DNA of 64,000 nucleotides from CAVUWL01 sp963787415 (GTDB taxonomy: Bacteria; Actinomycetota; Thermoleophilia; Solirubrobacterales; 70-9). A program made the translations under genes and the position numbers. The notes under the pieces were generated by a model, which had not been told where the DNA came from, ran no database searches, and saw only the letters and a program-made list of their open reading frames with translations. The first letter of the stretch is position 1. Each line of letters starts with the position of its first letter. Positions 9,179 through 18,050 of the stretch are shown here, one piece after another. The DNA is taken from the NCBI GenBank assembly GCA_963787415.1, contig CAWBCO010000001.1, positions 186,001-250,000 of the forward strand, in the 5' to 3' direction.

Positions 9179-10180
9179 GCAGAGCAGACCTTGCGGCCGC
9201 GATCCTCTGGGTCGGGGCGACCTTCTACGCGCTCTTTGGCGGAGCTGACTTCGGCGCCGGCTTCTGGGATCTGATCGCCGGAGGCGCCGAGCGGGGCGAG
9301 CGCCCGCGGGCCCTGATCGAGCGCTCGCTGACCCCGGTCTGGGAGGCCAATCACGTCTGGCTGATCTTCATCCTCGTCGTCCTTTGGACCGCCTTCCCGG
9401 CCGCCTTCAGCGCGGTGATGACAACCCTCTACGTGCCCCTCGCGCTGGCCGCGGTGGGGATCGTCTTGCGCGGATCAGGGTTCGCCTTTCGCAAACTGAT
9501 CGAGACGGTGGGGGCGCAGCGGGCAGCGGGAGCCACCTTCGCTATGTCCTCGGTGCTCACCCCTTTCTTTATGGGGACCGTCGTCGGCGCGATCGCCGCC
9601 GGGCGGGTTCCGGGAGGCGGGGACGGCAACCCGTTCTCCAGCTGGGGTGCACCGCTGCCGCTTCTGTGCGGAGCGATCTTCGTCGCCACCGGCGCCTACC
9701 TCTCCGCCGTTTTTTTGATTGGCGATGCTCGCCGCGCTGGCGAAGCAGATCTCGAGCGCTACTTCGTGCGGCGGGGACTCGGAGCGGCGCTCCTCGCAGG
9801 CGCCGCGGCGGCGCTTGGTCTGATTCGAGCTGCACGCCGAATCGCGCTACGTCTTCAACCGCCTGATCGATCAGGGTCTGCCGCTGGTGATCCTCTCGGC
9901 CCTCTGCGGGATCGGCCTCTTCATCGCCTTGGTGGGGGGCGCCAGGAAGCCGCTGAGACCGCTCGCAGCTGGTGCTGTGATCGCCGTGATCTGGGGCTGG
10001 GGAGTGGCTCAGTTTCCCTACCTGCTGCCGACCAGCCTGAAGATCGGCGCAGCCGCCGCGCCGAGCTCGACCCTTGACGTCGTCTTCATTGTCTTCGTCA
10101 TCGCCGCCCTCGTCGTCCTACCCTCACTTGGGCTTCTCTATACGCTGAGCCAACGCGACATGCTGGAGGGCGAGCATTGA
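9175..10180 (+). pseudogene. cydB: Cytochrome bd oxidase subunit II, interrupted by one frameshift
   Basis: The GTG start at 9175 overlaps the cydA stop. Frame 1 encodes a normal CydB N-terminus (ILWVGATFYALFGGADFG, then PVWEANHVWLIFILVV) up to about 9823. The family sequence then continues in another reading frame as FELHAESRYVFNRLIDQG and reaches the stop at 10180. One extra base near 9821-9828 explains this. Removing it gives 335 codons, the normal CydB size. The uncorrected frame 1 runs on to 10077 with an arginine-rich non-family tail. As no other damage is visible, a sequencing/assembly indel is as likely as a real mutation. Subunit II completes the oxidase with CydA; loss would disable it. 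Confidence 0.85.
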
Positions 10181-10842
10181 TCGAGGCGGTTCTCTTTGAC
10201 ATCGACGGCACTCTGATCAGCACCGGCGGGGCCGGAGCGATCGCCTGGCGCCGCGCCTTCCAGGACCTCCACGGGACCCCGTTGGACATTCGTGAGGTGA
10301 CCGAGTCGGGGATGACCGATCCAGAGGTCGGCCAGGTGGCGCTGCGCAGCATCTTGGGCCGCGATCCCAGTCCACGCGAGTTGGCGGCGGCGATGGGCCA
10401 TTACCTTCGCCACCTCTCCGGCGCGGTCGAGGAGGCAGAGGGCTACCGGGTGATGGCCGGGATAGAGGAGCTGCTCGAGCGCCTCGTCGACGGCGGCCAC
10501 CTGCTTGGCCTGACCACCGGTAACGTCGAGGCCGCCGCCCACATCAAGCTCGCCCGCGCCCAGCTCAACCGCTTCTTCTCCTTCGGCGGCTACGGCTCAG
10601 ATTCCAAGGAGCGCATCGAGCTGACCCGCTGCGCCCTGCGCCGCGCTCAGCTCGTCTCCGGCGGCACCCTCTCAGCCGGTGCCAGCATCTCCGTCGGTGA
10701 CACTCCGCGCGACGTCGTCGCCGGCCACGGCGCACAGATCGAAGTGGTTGGCGTGGCGACCGGTAACTTCAGCGTCGCCGAGCTGCGGGAGGCGGGCGCA
10801 GATTACGCCCTGGAGACGGTCGAGAACGGCTTTCCCGTCTGA
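10177..10842 (+). CDS. HAD-family hydrolase, phosphoglycolate-phosphatase-like
   Basis: 221 residues from a TTG that overlaps the cydB stop (TTGA), so translation is probably coupled. HAD motif I is VLFDIDGTLISTGG at the N-terminus (nucleophile Asp in DIDGT). Motif II is GLTTGNV in the middle, with a Lys in GSDSKERIEL, and motif IV is ISVGDTPRDVVAG near the C-terminus. A helical cap lies between motifs I and II, as in subfamily IA phosphatases such as Gph. The substrate is not determined by sequence. It is the last gene of the cyd operon, before a strong hairpin. Confidence 0.85.
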   Translation: MIEAVLFDIDGTLISTGGAGAIAWRRAFQDLHGTPLDIREVTESGMTDPEVGQVALRSILGRDPSPRELAAAMGHYLRHLSGAVEEAEGYRVMAGIEELLERLVDGGHLLGLTTGNVEAAAHIKLARAQLNRFFSFGGYGSDSKERIELTRCALRRAQLVSGGTLSAGASISVGDTPRDVVAGHGAQIEVVGVATGNFSVAELREAGADYALETVENGFPV

Positions 10843-10861
10843 GCGATCAGCGCCACGCTCA

Positions 10862-10887
10862 CTTTCCTTGCTGGCCAGCAAGGAAAG
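10862..10887. terminator. Perfect 26-bp palindrome between convergent genes
   Basis: CTTTCCTTGCTGG is followed immediately by its exact reverse complement, giving 13-bp arms. An outer 8-bp pair (AGCGCCAC near 10849 and GTGGCGCT near 10900) extends the possible stem. It lies between the stop of the HAD gene (plus) and the stop of the CFA-like gene (minus), so a bidirectional transcription terminator is the natural reading. There is no clear U-tract. Confidence 0.7.
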
Positions 10888-10906
10888 AGGCCAAGGCTGG
10901 TGGCGC

Positions 10907-12112
10907 TCAGCCCTTCGTGCAGCGGGCCTGATAGATCGAGGTGAAGCCCGATTCAAAACCGCTGCGGGCGGCGCGCAGATAAAGGCGCCAGACGCGGACT
11001 CGCTCGGCTCCGCCGAGTTGCACTGCCCGGTCGAGGTTTTGATCAAGGCGCCGCGCCCAGTGGCGGAGCGTCTCGGCGTAGTCGGCACCGAACTCCTCGA
11101 CGTGGCGGGTGATGAACCCGGCCCGCTCCAGCGCCAGCAGCACCCGCGAAAGATGCAGCGGGTCGGCATCGGGAAAGACGTAGCGCTCAGAGAATGGGCC
11201 AGCATCGGGATCGCTGTGGCGAAGGCGGGCGATACCGTGGTTCAAGAGTCGTCCACCGCTGTCCAAAAGCCCGGCCAGGGTGCGGGCGTAGACGTCGATC
11301 TGCTCGGCGCCAACGTGCTCGACCATTCCGATCGAGGCGATCGCGTCGAAGCGCTCGCCGGCGAGGTCGCGGTAATCCATGACGCGAATCTCGACCCGGT
11401 CCCCGACGCCGGCCTCCTGCGCTCTCTGCCGGGCCCTCTCTGCCTGGGGAGGAGAAAGGGTGATGCCGAGCACCCTGGCGCCGTGACGGGTCGCCGCCCA
11501 CAGCGGGAAGCTGCCCCAGCCACAGCCGACATCGAGCACCCGGTCGCCCTCCTGCAGGCCAAGCTTGGTGCAGACCATCTCGAGCTTTTGCTCCTGGGCT
11601 TCCTCCAGGGTCTGGGCCCCGCGCGAGAACAGGGCGCAGCTATAGGTCATCGAATCATCGAGGAACAGCGAGAAGTACTCATTGGAGACGTCATAGTGAT
11701 GGCGCACGGCGCGAGCGTCGCGCTCCCGGGTGTGTCGGCGACCGCTGGGTCGCAGCTCAGAGCGCGGACGCCGTGGGAGTCGGCTGATGCCGGCCGCCCG
11801 CGCTGTGCCGAGCAGCAGTGCCCGCTTATCGGCGCGGTCGAGGTGCGGCGGCTTCCAGCTCCCGAGCAGCTCGATCACGGCGTCGATGTCATCGACCTCT
11901 ATATCTCCGCTGACGTAGGCGCGGCCCAGGCCGAGTTGTCCCGGCGCGCGCAGGACGTGGGCAGCGGCGCGAGCCGAGCGCACAAAGAAGGTGGGCCCGC
12001 CTCCGTCGGTTGCTGCCAGTCGCTTTCCGTCCCAGAACTCGACCACGAAGGGGCGTTTCGGAATGCGGCGCTCGATCTCGCGCCGCAGGGGCTCGGTGCT
12101 GGCAAACGGCAT
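10907..12112 (-). CDS. cfa: Cyclopropane-fatty-acid-phospholipid synthase family methyltransferase
   Basis: 401 residues. The SAM-binding core VLDVGCGWGSFPLWAA (about residues 190-205), ITLSPPQ, and the upstream YDVSNEYFSLFLDDSMTYSC block are the CFAS/mycolic-acid-cyclopropane-synthase hallmarks. SIGMVEHVG carries the conserved Glu-His pair used in bicarbonate binding in this family. The enzyme methylates cis double bonds of membrane lipids at the cytoplasmic face. It is divergent from a fatty-acid desaturase, which would make the double bonds it uses. The symbol is by family; the exact modification (cyclopropane or methyl branch) is not certain. Confidence 0.88.
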   Translation of the reverse strand: MPFASTEPLRREIERRIPKRPFVVEFWDGKRLAATDGGGPTFFVRSARAAAHVLRAPGQLGLGRAYVSGDIEVDDIDAVIELLGSWKPPHLDRADKRALLLGTARAAGISRLPRRPRSELRPSGRRHTRERDARAVRHHYDVSNEYFSLFLDDSMTYSCALFSRGAQTLEEAQEQKLEMVCTKLGLQEGDRVLDVGCGWGSFPLWAATRHGARVLGITLSPPQAERARQRAQEAGVGDRVEIRVMDYRDLAGERFDAIASIGMVEHVGAEQIDVYARTLAGLLDSGGRLLNHGIARLRHSDPDAGPFSERYVFPDADPLHLSRVLLALERAGFITRHVEEFGADYAETLRHWARRLDQNLDRAVQLGGAERVRVWRLYLRAARSGFESGFTSIYQARCTKG

Positions 12113-12198
12113 CGGGGGCGGACCCTATAGGTGCGAGGGTGGCGGCGACGCGGCGATTCGAGGTCCTCCGCTGGCTATCACCCGTATGATCGCCAGCG
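12113..12198. promoter_or_regulatory. Divergent promoter region between CFA-like gene and desaturase
   Basis: An 86-bp spacer separates two divergent lipid-modification genes, so both promoters must be here or just inside the genes. I see no convincing consensus -35/-10 pair or operator palindrome. Confidence 0.4.
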
Positions 12199-13131
12199 AT
12201 GTCCTCCACGGTCGGGCCACTTCCCTCAGACATCCAGCCGGTAGCCAATGAGACGCGCGATCGGATCATCACCGGGGCGGTCACGCTGATCCCGTTTCTG
12301 GCGATCGGGCTGGCGGCCTGGCAGGTCTGGGGTCAGGCACTGAGCTGGGGCGACGTGATCCTCTTCCTCGTCTTTTACCTGCTCACCGGGCTAGGCATCA
12401 CGGTTGGCTTTCACCGCCACCTCACCCACCGCAGCTTCAAGACCAGCCGCTGGCTACACGCTCTCTTGGCGATCCTCGGCTCGGCGGCGATCGAGGGACC
12501 GGTGATCTCTTGGGTCGCCGATCACCGCAAGCACCACGCCTTCTCTGATGAGCAGGGTGACCCCCACAGTCCGCACGTCGATCATGGTGGCGGCCTGCGC
12601 GGCGAGCTGCGCGGTCTCTTTCACGCCCATGTCGGTTGGCTCTTCATCCACACCCAGCGTGGCAACAAGGAGCGCTTCGCCCCGGATCTGATCAAGGACC
12701 CGGTGATCAGCTGGGTCGATCGCACCTTCATCTACTGGGCGATCCTTGGTCTGCTGATTCCGTTTGCGCTCGGCTACGTCATCGGCGGCACCCTATTTGC
12801 GGCCCTCACAGGACTGCTCTGGGGTGGGCTGGTACGGGTCTTCGTCTTGCATCACTTCACCTACAGCATCAATTCGCTTTGCCACGTCTTCGGCAACCGC
12901 GACTTCGATACCGCCGATCAGTCCCGAAATCTCGCTCTGATTGCGATCCCGACTTTCGGCGAGGCCTGGCATAACAATCACCATGCCTTCCCGACCTCGG
13001 CCGTGCACGGCCTCAGGCGCTGGCAGTTTGACCTCTCCGCGATCGTGATCGACAGCCTCGAGCGCCTCGGGCTGATCTGGGACGTGGTCAGGGTTTCGCC
13101 CGAGCGCATGGCGGCGAAGGCCGCCGGTTAG
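12199..13131 (+). CDS. Acyl-CoA / acyl-lipid delta-9-type fatty acid desaturase
   Basis: 310 residues with the three histidine clusters of membrane di-iron desaturases: HRHLTHRSF (box 1), HRKHHAF (box 2) and HNNHHAFP (box 3), in the expected order with hydrophobic segments between them. The first two transmembrane segments lie at about residues 25-70, and a further pair at about 175-215. It introduces a cis double bond in saturated acyl chains at the membrane. It is divergent from the CFA-type methyltransferase. The stop overlaps the end of the convergent membrane-protein gene by 4 nt. Confidence 0.92.
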   Translation: MSSTVGPLPSDIQPVANETRDRIITGAVTLIPFLAIGLAAWQVWGQALSWGDVILFLVFYLLTGLGITVGFHRHLTHRSFKTSRWLHALLAILGSAAIEGPVISWVADHRKHHAFSDEQGDPHSPHVDHGGGLRGELRGLFHAHVGWLFIHTQRGNKERFAPDLIKDPVISWVDRTFIYWAILGLLIPFALGYVIGGTLFAALTGLLWGGLVRVFVLHHFTYSINSLCHVFGNRDFDTADQSRNLALIAIPTFGEAWHNNHHAFPTSAVHGLRRWQFDLSAIVIDSLERLGLIWDVVRVSPERMAAKAAG

Positions 13132-15503
13132 GGCACTTCCTTTGATTCATACCAATCGATCCAGCTCCCGCAGGCGTCGTGGAGGGCAACTATGCGGTGA
13201 GGTTTGGCGGGAACCGCGACCAGCTCACCCAGGAAGGCGTCGCCTTCATAGCCGCTCAGTTCCTGCAGGAAGGTGGGCTTTGCCGCGGCGATCGTGAACC
13301 TGGTCGCTCCGCCGCTACTGCGGTAGCGGCCCGCCGGCCAATACTGGCCGTTGTTGGCGAGGCTGATCCCGCTCGGACGCTGGCCGTCCAAGGCGGGCTT
13401 CAGCGTTTCGCTGAAGCCGGGTGCGGAGAGGGTTAGCCCAAACGGTGCGAAGTACTGAAGTGAGAGGTCCCATTCACCCGCGGCAAGGTTGAGCGTCTGG
13501 GAGGCTTGCGCGCCGGTTTCCAGCACGCTTGAGGACTGCCAGTGCTCTTTTGGCCCGATTACAGGCGAGGCGGGAAAGAGCGAGGCGCGACCGGGGTTGG
13601 AGGTGAGGATGCGGACCTCCGGCTCGCTGCAATTGGCAAGCGCGCCGGCGGCGGTGCCCTCCAACAGCACGTGGCGATGGCGCGGTGTCGGGCCGACGCG
13701 TTTCCACAAGATGTAGGAGGGGGTAGCGGCGATGCGGTGGAAGTTAGACGGCGCCTGGCTGTTCCAGGCGGCGCGACCGGTGATCACGTAGCGGAAGCGT
13801 TCGAGGGTGCCGCGGGAGAAGGAGTCAAAGTCGATTGGGCTGTAGGCGAGGCCGGTGTCAAAGGGCTTCTCGGGGTTCTGGATCACCTCGGGGTCGGGGA
13901 ACTCGACCAGCGGCACGTGGGTGTCGGCGCCGAGCAGCTCATATGCGGCGTAGCGGTCCTGGCCGGCATAGAGGACCGACTTGCCGCGCAGGATTGGAGC
14001 GAATGCCGCCAGCTCCGCGCCGTGACCGGGTGGACCAACCGGAGCCTCGCGCAGGGCGAGGAAGCTCGAGTAGGCGGCGGCGGCAATGAAAACAACGGCC
14101 AACGCGCTCCAGGCAAGGCGCCCAAGCGCCGCGGGCATCGGTCGGGGTAGTTTCCCCGAATCAGGGTTCGCCGGGCGCGGTCCGCGGCCGAACTCGGCAA
14201 GCAGCGCCCGCACCGGGATGAGTATCAGAAGCGGTGCCACGATCATCAGCGCCTTGGCCCGCGAGTAATCACCGCTGAAGGGCAACGAGATCAGGTAAAG
14301 AATGGCGCCGGCGCCGAGCGCGACCGGCACCGCAAGATCACGACGCCGTACCCACCAGATCACGCCGAGGAGGAGCGCCAATCCCGCGATTGCAGCGGCG
14401 AGACCGGTCAGGTGGGCCCCTCCCGGAGCATCGAGGCGGTAATTGGATGTTGGCCAGATTCCCAGCGCCTCAACCGGTGAGACCGGCCCGTAGGTGTTGC
14501 TTCCGGCAACCTGGTTAAAGCCGTGGGCGAAGCCAAACGGTCCAACCACGGTGAGCACCGCGGCGAGCACCAGGAGCGAGGCGATCACAGCCAGGGTGCG
14601 GGGACCTCGGAGGAAGCCGAGCAGCGATCGCGGTCTCAGTGCCCGCCTCACCGCCGGCACTGTGGGGCTCCAAAGAACCACTATCGCGATCGGCCAGGCG
14701 AGCCCGGCGAAGCTGTAGGAGAAAAAGATCCCGCCAGCGAGGGCGAGCGGGGGAAGGGCGAAGCGCAGGCGTCCGCGGTGGTCGGGCGGCAGCGCTGGGA
14801 GGGCACGGAGATAAAGCGCAAAGGCGAGGACAAAGAGCGCCTCGGCGGTCTCCTTGAATGCAGCCTGTGCGAAATAGGAGGCGGCGAGGTAGGGAAGCGC
14901 GACGAGGGTGGCGCCGATCACCCTTCGCACCGACCCCAGTTCGCCAAGCGCGGCAAGTGCGGTCAGCGCGGTGAGCACGCCGATTGCGATGATCTCGCCG
15001 ATGAAGGCGGGCGCCAGCCCGATCCCAGGTAGCGCGGATGCCGCGACCGCAAGTCCATGGGGCCCGAGCGGATAGCCGGCATCTGGCGTCGGTCCGAAGC
15101 CGCTTCGCAACCACTCCGCCCAGGCCAGGTGCAAGCCGAGGTCGTTGTTGAAGCCCTCCCCGAGTAGCCCCCAGCGCCCGGTTACCGCAAACGGGATCGA
15201 GAGCGCCAAAACCATGAAAAGCGCCACCGGCAATCCGCGGCGCAGAGCGCCGTTGGCCGGGTAGCGCAACCGCAAGAGGACGACGACGGCGGCACAGATC
15301 AGCGCGACCAACCCGATCGTCGCGCTCGTCCCGTGCCCCGGCGCTCGCGCCAGCGCTCCCGTCACGGTGAGAACCGCGCCGAGGCCAACCGCCGGCTCAA
15401 GCCAGGACCAGGAATCGCGTCCGGCGAAGGAGAGCAGCGCCCAGCCGACAAGCAGCGAGGCGGCACAGATCAGCGCCGCGGAGGCATACGTCGCGATCAT
15501 CAA
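13128..15503 (-). CDS. Large polytopic membrane protein, GT-C glycosyltransferase-like, function unknown
   Basis: 791 residues. The first ~500 are a run of more than ten hydrophobic helices beginning at the N-terminus. An acidic GFNNDLGLHLAWAEWL loop follows the first few helices; acidic residues in an early loop are typical of GT-C fold transferases using lipid-linked sugars. The last ~280 residues are extracellular-type sequence (PVIGPKEHWQSSSVLETGAQ, then a beta-rich part ending SWIDWYESKEVP). I do not recognise a named family. It could add sugars to envelope polymers; this is inference from topology. It is convergent with the desaturase. Two adjacent ATG codons (15503, 15500) are possible starts. 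Confidence 0.65.
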   Translation of the reverse strand: MMIATYASAALICAASLLVGWALLSFAGRDSWSWLEPAVGLGAVLTVTGALARAPGHGTSATIGLVALICAAVVVLLRLRYPANGALRRGLPVALFMVLALSIPFAVTGRWGLLGEGFNNDLGLHLAWAEWLRSGFGPTPDAGYPLGPHGLAVAASALPGIGLAPAFIGEIIAIGVLTALTALAALGELGSVRRVIGATLVALPYLAASYFAQAAFKETAEALFVLAFALYLRALPALPPDHRGRLRFALPPLALAGGIFFSYSFAGLAWPIAIVVLWSPTVPAVRRALRPRSLLGFLRGPRTLAVIASLLVLAAVLTVVGPFGFAHGFNQVAGSNTYGPVSPVEALGIWPTSNYRLDAPGGAHLTGLAAAIAGLALLLGVIWWVRRRDLAVPVALGAGAILYLISLPFSGDYSRAKALMIVAPLLILIPVRALLAEFGRGPRPANPDSGKLPRPMPAALGRLAWSALAVVFIAAAAYSSFLALREAPVGPPGHGAELAAFAPILRGKSVLYAGQDRYAAYELLGADTHVPLVEFPDPEVIQNPEKPFDTGLAYSPIDFDSFSRGTLERFRYVITGRAAWNSQAPSNFHRIAATPSYILWKRVGPTPRHRHVLLEGTAAGALANCSEPEVRILTSNPGRASLFPASPVIGPKEHWQSSSVLETGAQASQTLNLAAGEWDLSLQYFAPFGLTLSAPGFSETLKPALDGQRPSGISLANNGQYWPAGRYRSSGGATRFTIAAAKPTFLQELSGYEGDAFLGELVAVPAKPHRIVALHDACGSWIDWYESKEVP

Positions 15504-15962
15504 GGCGGCAACCTATGGCAGCGGCGCGCGCGATGTGCCTGCGGCCCCTCCGCCTGCCTTTACGCGATCTTCATCCCAGACCCCGCAGTCCCAGACCGAT
15601 GACGCGCCCGAGCGAGACTGGCCCCGGCGGCCGGCGCCGCTCTGGTTGCTCGAAAAGCACGGGATAGGTGATCCTCGGCCCCGTTTTTGAATGCTCGCAT
15701 CATCAGCGCCCTGAGCAATGGCAACAAAATCGATCAGGGCCCGCGCGCGCCGATAGTTCTTCGTCGCGGCTTCAAGTGCCCAGCCGCACAGTCGTTTGCA
15801 AGGCGGTCTTGGTCACCGAGCTCGCGGCGGCATCGAAGCCGACCACCCGATCTTCTTCCGCGGGGAAGCAGATGATGATCGAGTGCCGCTGACCTCACGC
15901 AGCCGCTGGAGACTTCGGTGAGCTGCTGCTCCCTGATCGCGCGCTGAGTCTAGTCTTGGACG
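15504..15962. other. Intergenic region without a convincing gene
   Basis: About 460 bp between the divergent membrane-protein gene (minus) and the small membrane protein (plus). Short open frames on both strands have no recognisable composition or start context. It should contain the promoters of the flanking genes, but no clear consensus is visible. Confidence 0.4.
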
Positions 15963-16112
15963 GTGCCGACGAGCTGGAAAATCGGGATGGTCGTGCTGGT
16001 CATCTGCCTCATCGCCTCGATGGCGATTGCGATCGTGCGACTCTCAACAACGCCGACGGAAATCCTCGGTGCCGGCTTTCACGACTGGCATGGGTACCAC
16101 CTGCCGCGTTAG
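15963..16112 (+). CDS. Small single-pass membrane protein (49 aa)
   Basis: GTG at 15963 opens a 50-codon frame ending at TAG 16110-16112. The peptide starts MPTSWKIGMVVLVICLIASM, has one strong hydrophobic helix (about residues 7-27), then RLSTTPTEILGAG and a His/Trp-rich end HDWHGYHLPR. The clean N-in hydrophobic helix and the 40-nt spacing to the universal stress protein gene suggest it is real and possibly co-transcribed. No family is recognised and the ribosome-binding site is weak, so this is a moderate-confidence call. Confidence 0.5.
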   Translation: MPTSWKIGMVVLVICLIASMAIAIVRLSTTPTEILGAGFHDWHGYHLPR

Positions 16113-16152
16113 TATCAGCGGCGTTTAGCGATCGAGCAGAGGAGGCAGGGCT

Positions 16153-16596
16153 GTGTTCACGCGCATCGTGGTTGGCACCGATGGCTCTGAGACCGCCGCT
16201 GCGGCGGTCGGTCAGGCCGTCGACCTTGCCAAGCTCTCGGGGGCGCAGCTCAGCATCGTCAGCGCCTACGCGGCTGTGCCGAAGCGGCGGGTGGCCGGGG
16301 AGAAGATCGACGCTCCAGTCGATGTTCAGTATGAAATCGGACCCCGCGAGGACGTCAACTTGGTGCTTGACTCGGCTGCCGCGGCCGCCAAAAAAGAGGG
16401 CCTGGAGGTGCAGACGCACCCGGTCGAGGGCGATCCGGCGGAGGCGATCCTCAGTGTCGCTGAGGAAAGCCGGGCCGACCTCATAGTGGTCGGCAACAAG
16501 GGGATGACCGGAGCCCGGCGCTTCCTCCTCGGCAGCGTCCCCAACAACGTCTCCCACCACGCCCCCTGCAGCGTGATCATCGTCCGCACCACCTAG
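16153..16596 (+). CDS. Universal stress protein (UspA family)
   Basis: 147 residues from a GTG with AGGAGG-like sequence upstream (agaggaggcag at 16138-16148). The N-terminal strand IVVGTDGSETAAAAV and the C-terminal ATP-binding motif VVGNKGMTGARRFLLGSVPN (G-2x-G-9x-G[S/T]) are diagnostic and place it in the ATP-binding Usp subgroup. These cytoplasmic proteins act in stress survival; the specific role is unknown. It ends 4 nt from the convergent subtilase gene. Confidence 0.93.
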   Translation: MFTRIVVGTDGSETAAAAVGQAVDLAKLSGAQLSIVSAYAAVPKRRVAGEKIDAPVDVQYEIGPREDVNLVLDSAAAAAKKEGLEVQTHPVEGDPAEAILSVAEESRADLIVVGNKGMTGARRFLLGSVPNNVSHHAPCSVIIVRTT

Positions 16597-16600
16597 ATCC

Positions 16601-17953
16601 TTAGCCGCTGGGCTGGGTAGCGTTTGCAGCGTCAATCAGACCCGCCCCCTGCGCGCTGGGTTTGAGCCCGATGCTGCGGGCGGTGTCTTTTAGCCGCAGC
16701 GCCACTCGCCTGTCCAACGACCGTGGCGCTACGTCCCCCAGCACTCCGCTGGCGATCACCATTGCCGCCACGCCGGAGACGTGCGCAGCTGCCATTGAGG
16801 TACCTACGTAGTCGCTGGGTAGGCCGAAGGTCGGGTTTCCTTGGCTCTTCAAGGTGACCTGAAAGATCGGAGCTGAGAGAACCGAAGGACAGCCGGCTAT
16901 CGGCTGACCGCCGCCGGGGGCGACAACGTCGACTCCGGCGCCGGTCAGCGAGTAGTCCCCCAGACAGCCCCCCTGGGTGGTGCCCCCGACCCCGATCACT
17001 CCGGCCGCGGTGGCGGGTGCTGACACGCACGTCTCTGAGCCGACGTTGCCTACCGATGCGACCAAGACGGCGCCCTGTTTGGCGGCAAACTGCAGCGCTT
17101 CATCGACCCCAGGCACCCTCTTATGGCAGCCAAAGTTAAAGCTCATGTTGATTACCTGGGCGCCGTGCTCGGCGGCAAAGCGGATGCCTTTCGCGATGTT
17201 GCTTGCCTGTCCCTCACCGTCGGAATTGAGGACCTGGACGGGCATCAGCTTCGCCTTGTAGGCGAGGCCGGTGAGGCCGAGGCCGTTGTTGGTCTCCTCC
17301 GCGATCGTGCTGGCGACGTCGGTGCCATGACCGTTGGTGTCGACCGGGAACCGGTTGTGATCGACGAAGTTGTAGCCGGGCACAAATTGCCCGGCCGAGA
17401 AATCCGGGCTACGCTGGAACTGAGTGAGACCGCCCCTACTTCGTATATTCAGGTTGCGATAGGCGATTCCGGTGTCAAGGACGGCGACGGTCACCCCCTT
17501 TGCCCCTGGCCTCCCATCTGAGATCAGGTTGCGCCAGGCACCTACCGCGTTGATCCCGCCGGGCGAAATCGGGACACCGGAGGTGCCGGGGGAAGAGGGA
17601 AGGAAATTCCATTGGCGCCCAACCCAGCCCCCTTCCAGGCCAGGAGTGCCTGGCATCGTGCCGGTGTCATTGGGCACGAAAAGCGAAGCGCTGGCGGTGA
17701 AGTTGGGCACGGCGTAGGCGACCCTGGGGCTTTGGCGAAGCGCACCTGCCGCTTCGGGTACTCCGATTTTGGGCGGTAAGGAGACCACGCGCCCCTGGCG
17801 CTCGCCGGAGAATTTGACCACCAACTGGTGGGGAGCAAACCGTGCGGTCTGGCTCGGTTCGCTGGCCGCGGCAGTTGGCGCGCAGGCAGCCGCCAGCGTG
17901 GGGAGCGCTGCGACCAGGGTCGCTGCGATGAGAGTCGGGAGGCGTATTTTCAT
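16601..17953 (-). CDS. Secreted subtilisin-like serine protease (S8)
   Basis: 450 residues from ATG 17953. The longer open frame to 18070 adds 39 residues without signal character, whereas MKIRLPTLIAATLVAALPTL is a clear Sec signal start. The catalytic triad is visible in order: Asp in VAVLDTGIAYRNL, His in NGHGTDVASTIAEE, Ser in GTSMAAAHVSGVAAMV. The oxyanion Asn lies in the VASVGNVGSE region. A short propeptide-like segment (APHQLVVKFSG) precedes the protease domain. It acts outside the cell as an endopeptidase; the substrate is unknown. It is divergent from tadA with a 97-bp spacer. Confidence 0.92.
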   Translation of the reverse strand: MKIRLPTLIAATLVAALPTLAAACAPTAAASEPSQTARFAPHQLVVKFSGERQGRVVSLPPKIGVPEAAGALRQSPRVAYAVPNFTASASLFVPNDTGTMPGTPGLEGGWVGRQWNFLPSSPGTSGVPISPGGINAVGAWRNLISDGRPGAKGVTVAVLDTGIAYRNLNIRSRGGLTQFQRSPDFSAGQFVPGYNFVDHNRFPVDTNGHGTDVASTIAEETNNGLGLTGLAYKAKLMPVQVLNSDGEGQASNIAKGIRFAAEHGAQVINMSFNFGCHKRVPGVDEALQFAAKQGAVLVASVGNVGSETCVSAPATAAGVIGVGGTTQGGCLGDYSLTGAGVDVVAPGGGQPIAGCPSVLSAPIFQVTLKSQGNPTFGLPSDYVGTSMAAAHVSGVAAMVIASGVLGDVAPRSLDRRVALRLKDTARSIGLKPSAQGAGLIDAANATQPSG

Positions 17954-18050
17954 CTGGGGTCTGGGCTCGCCGGAATCCCTGCATTCAAACGAGCACTCCC
18001 ATAACACCGGCTCGCGGGCGAAGTTGTAGGTCCCACATACTCCCCGATGG

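Noticed and set aside
10679..12130. 483-codon plus-strand frame opposite the CFA-type methyltransferase
   Set aside because: The minus-strand product has intact SAM and family motifs; the plus-strand translation has none.
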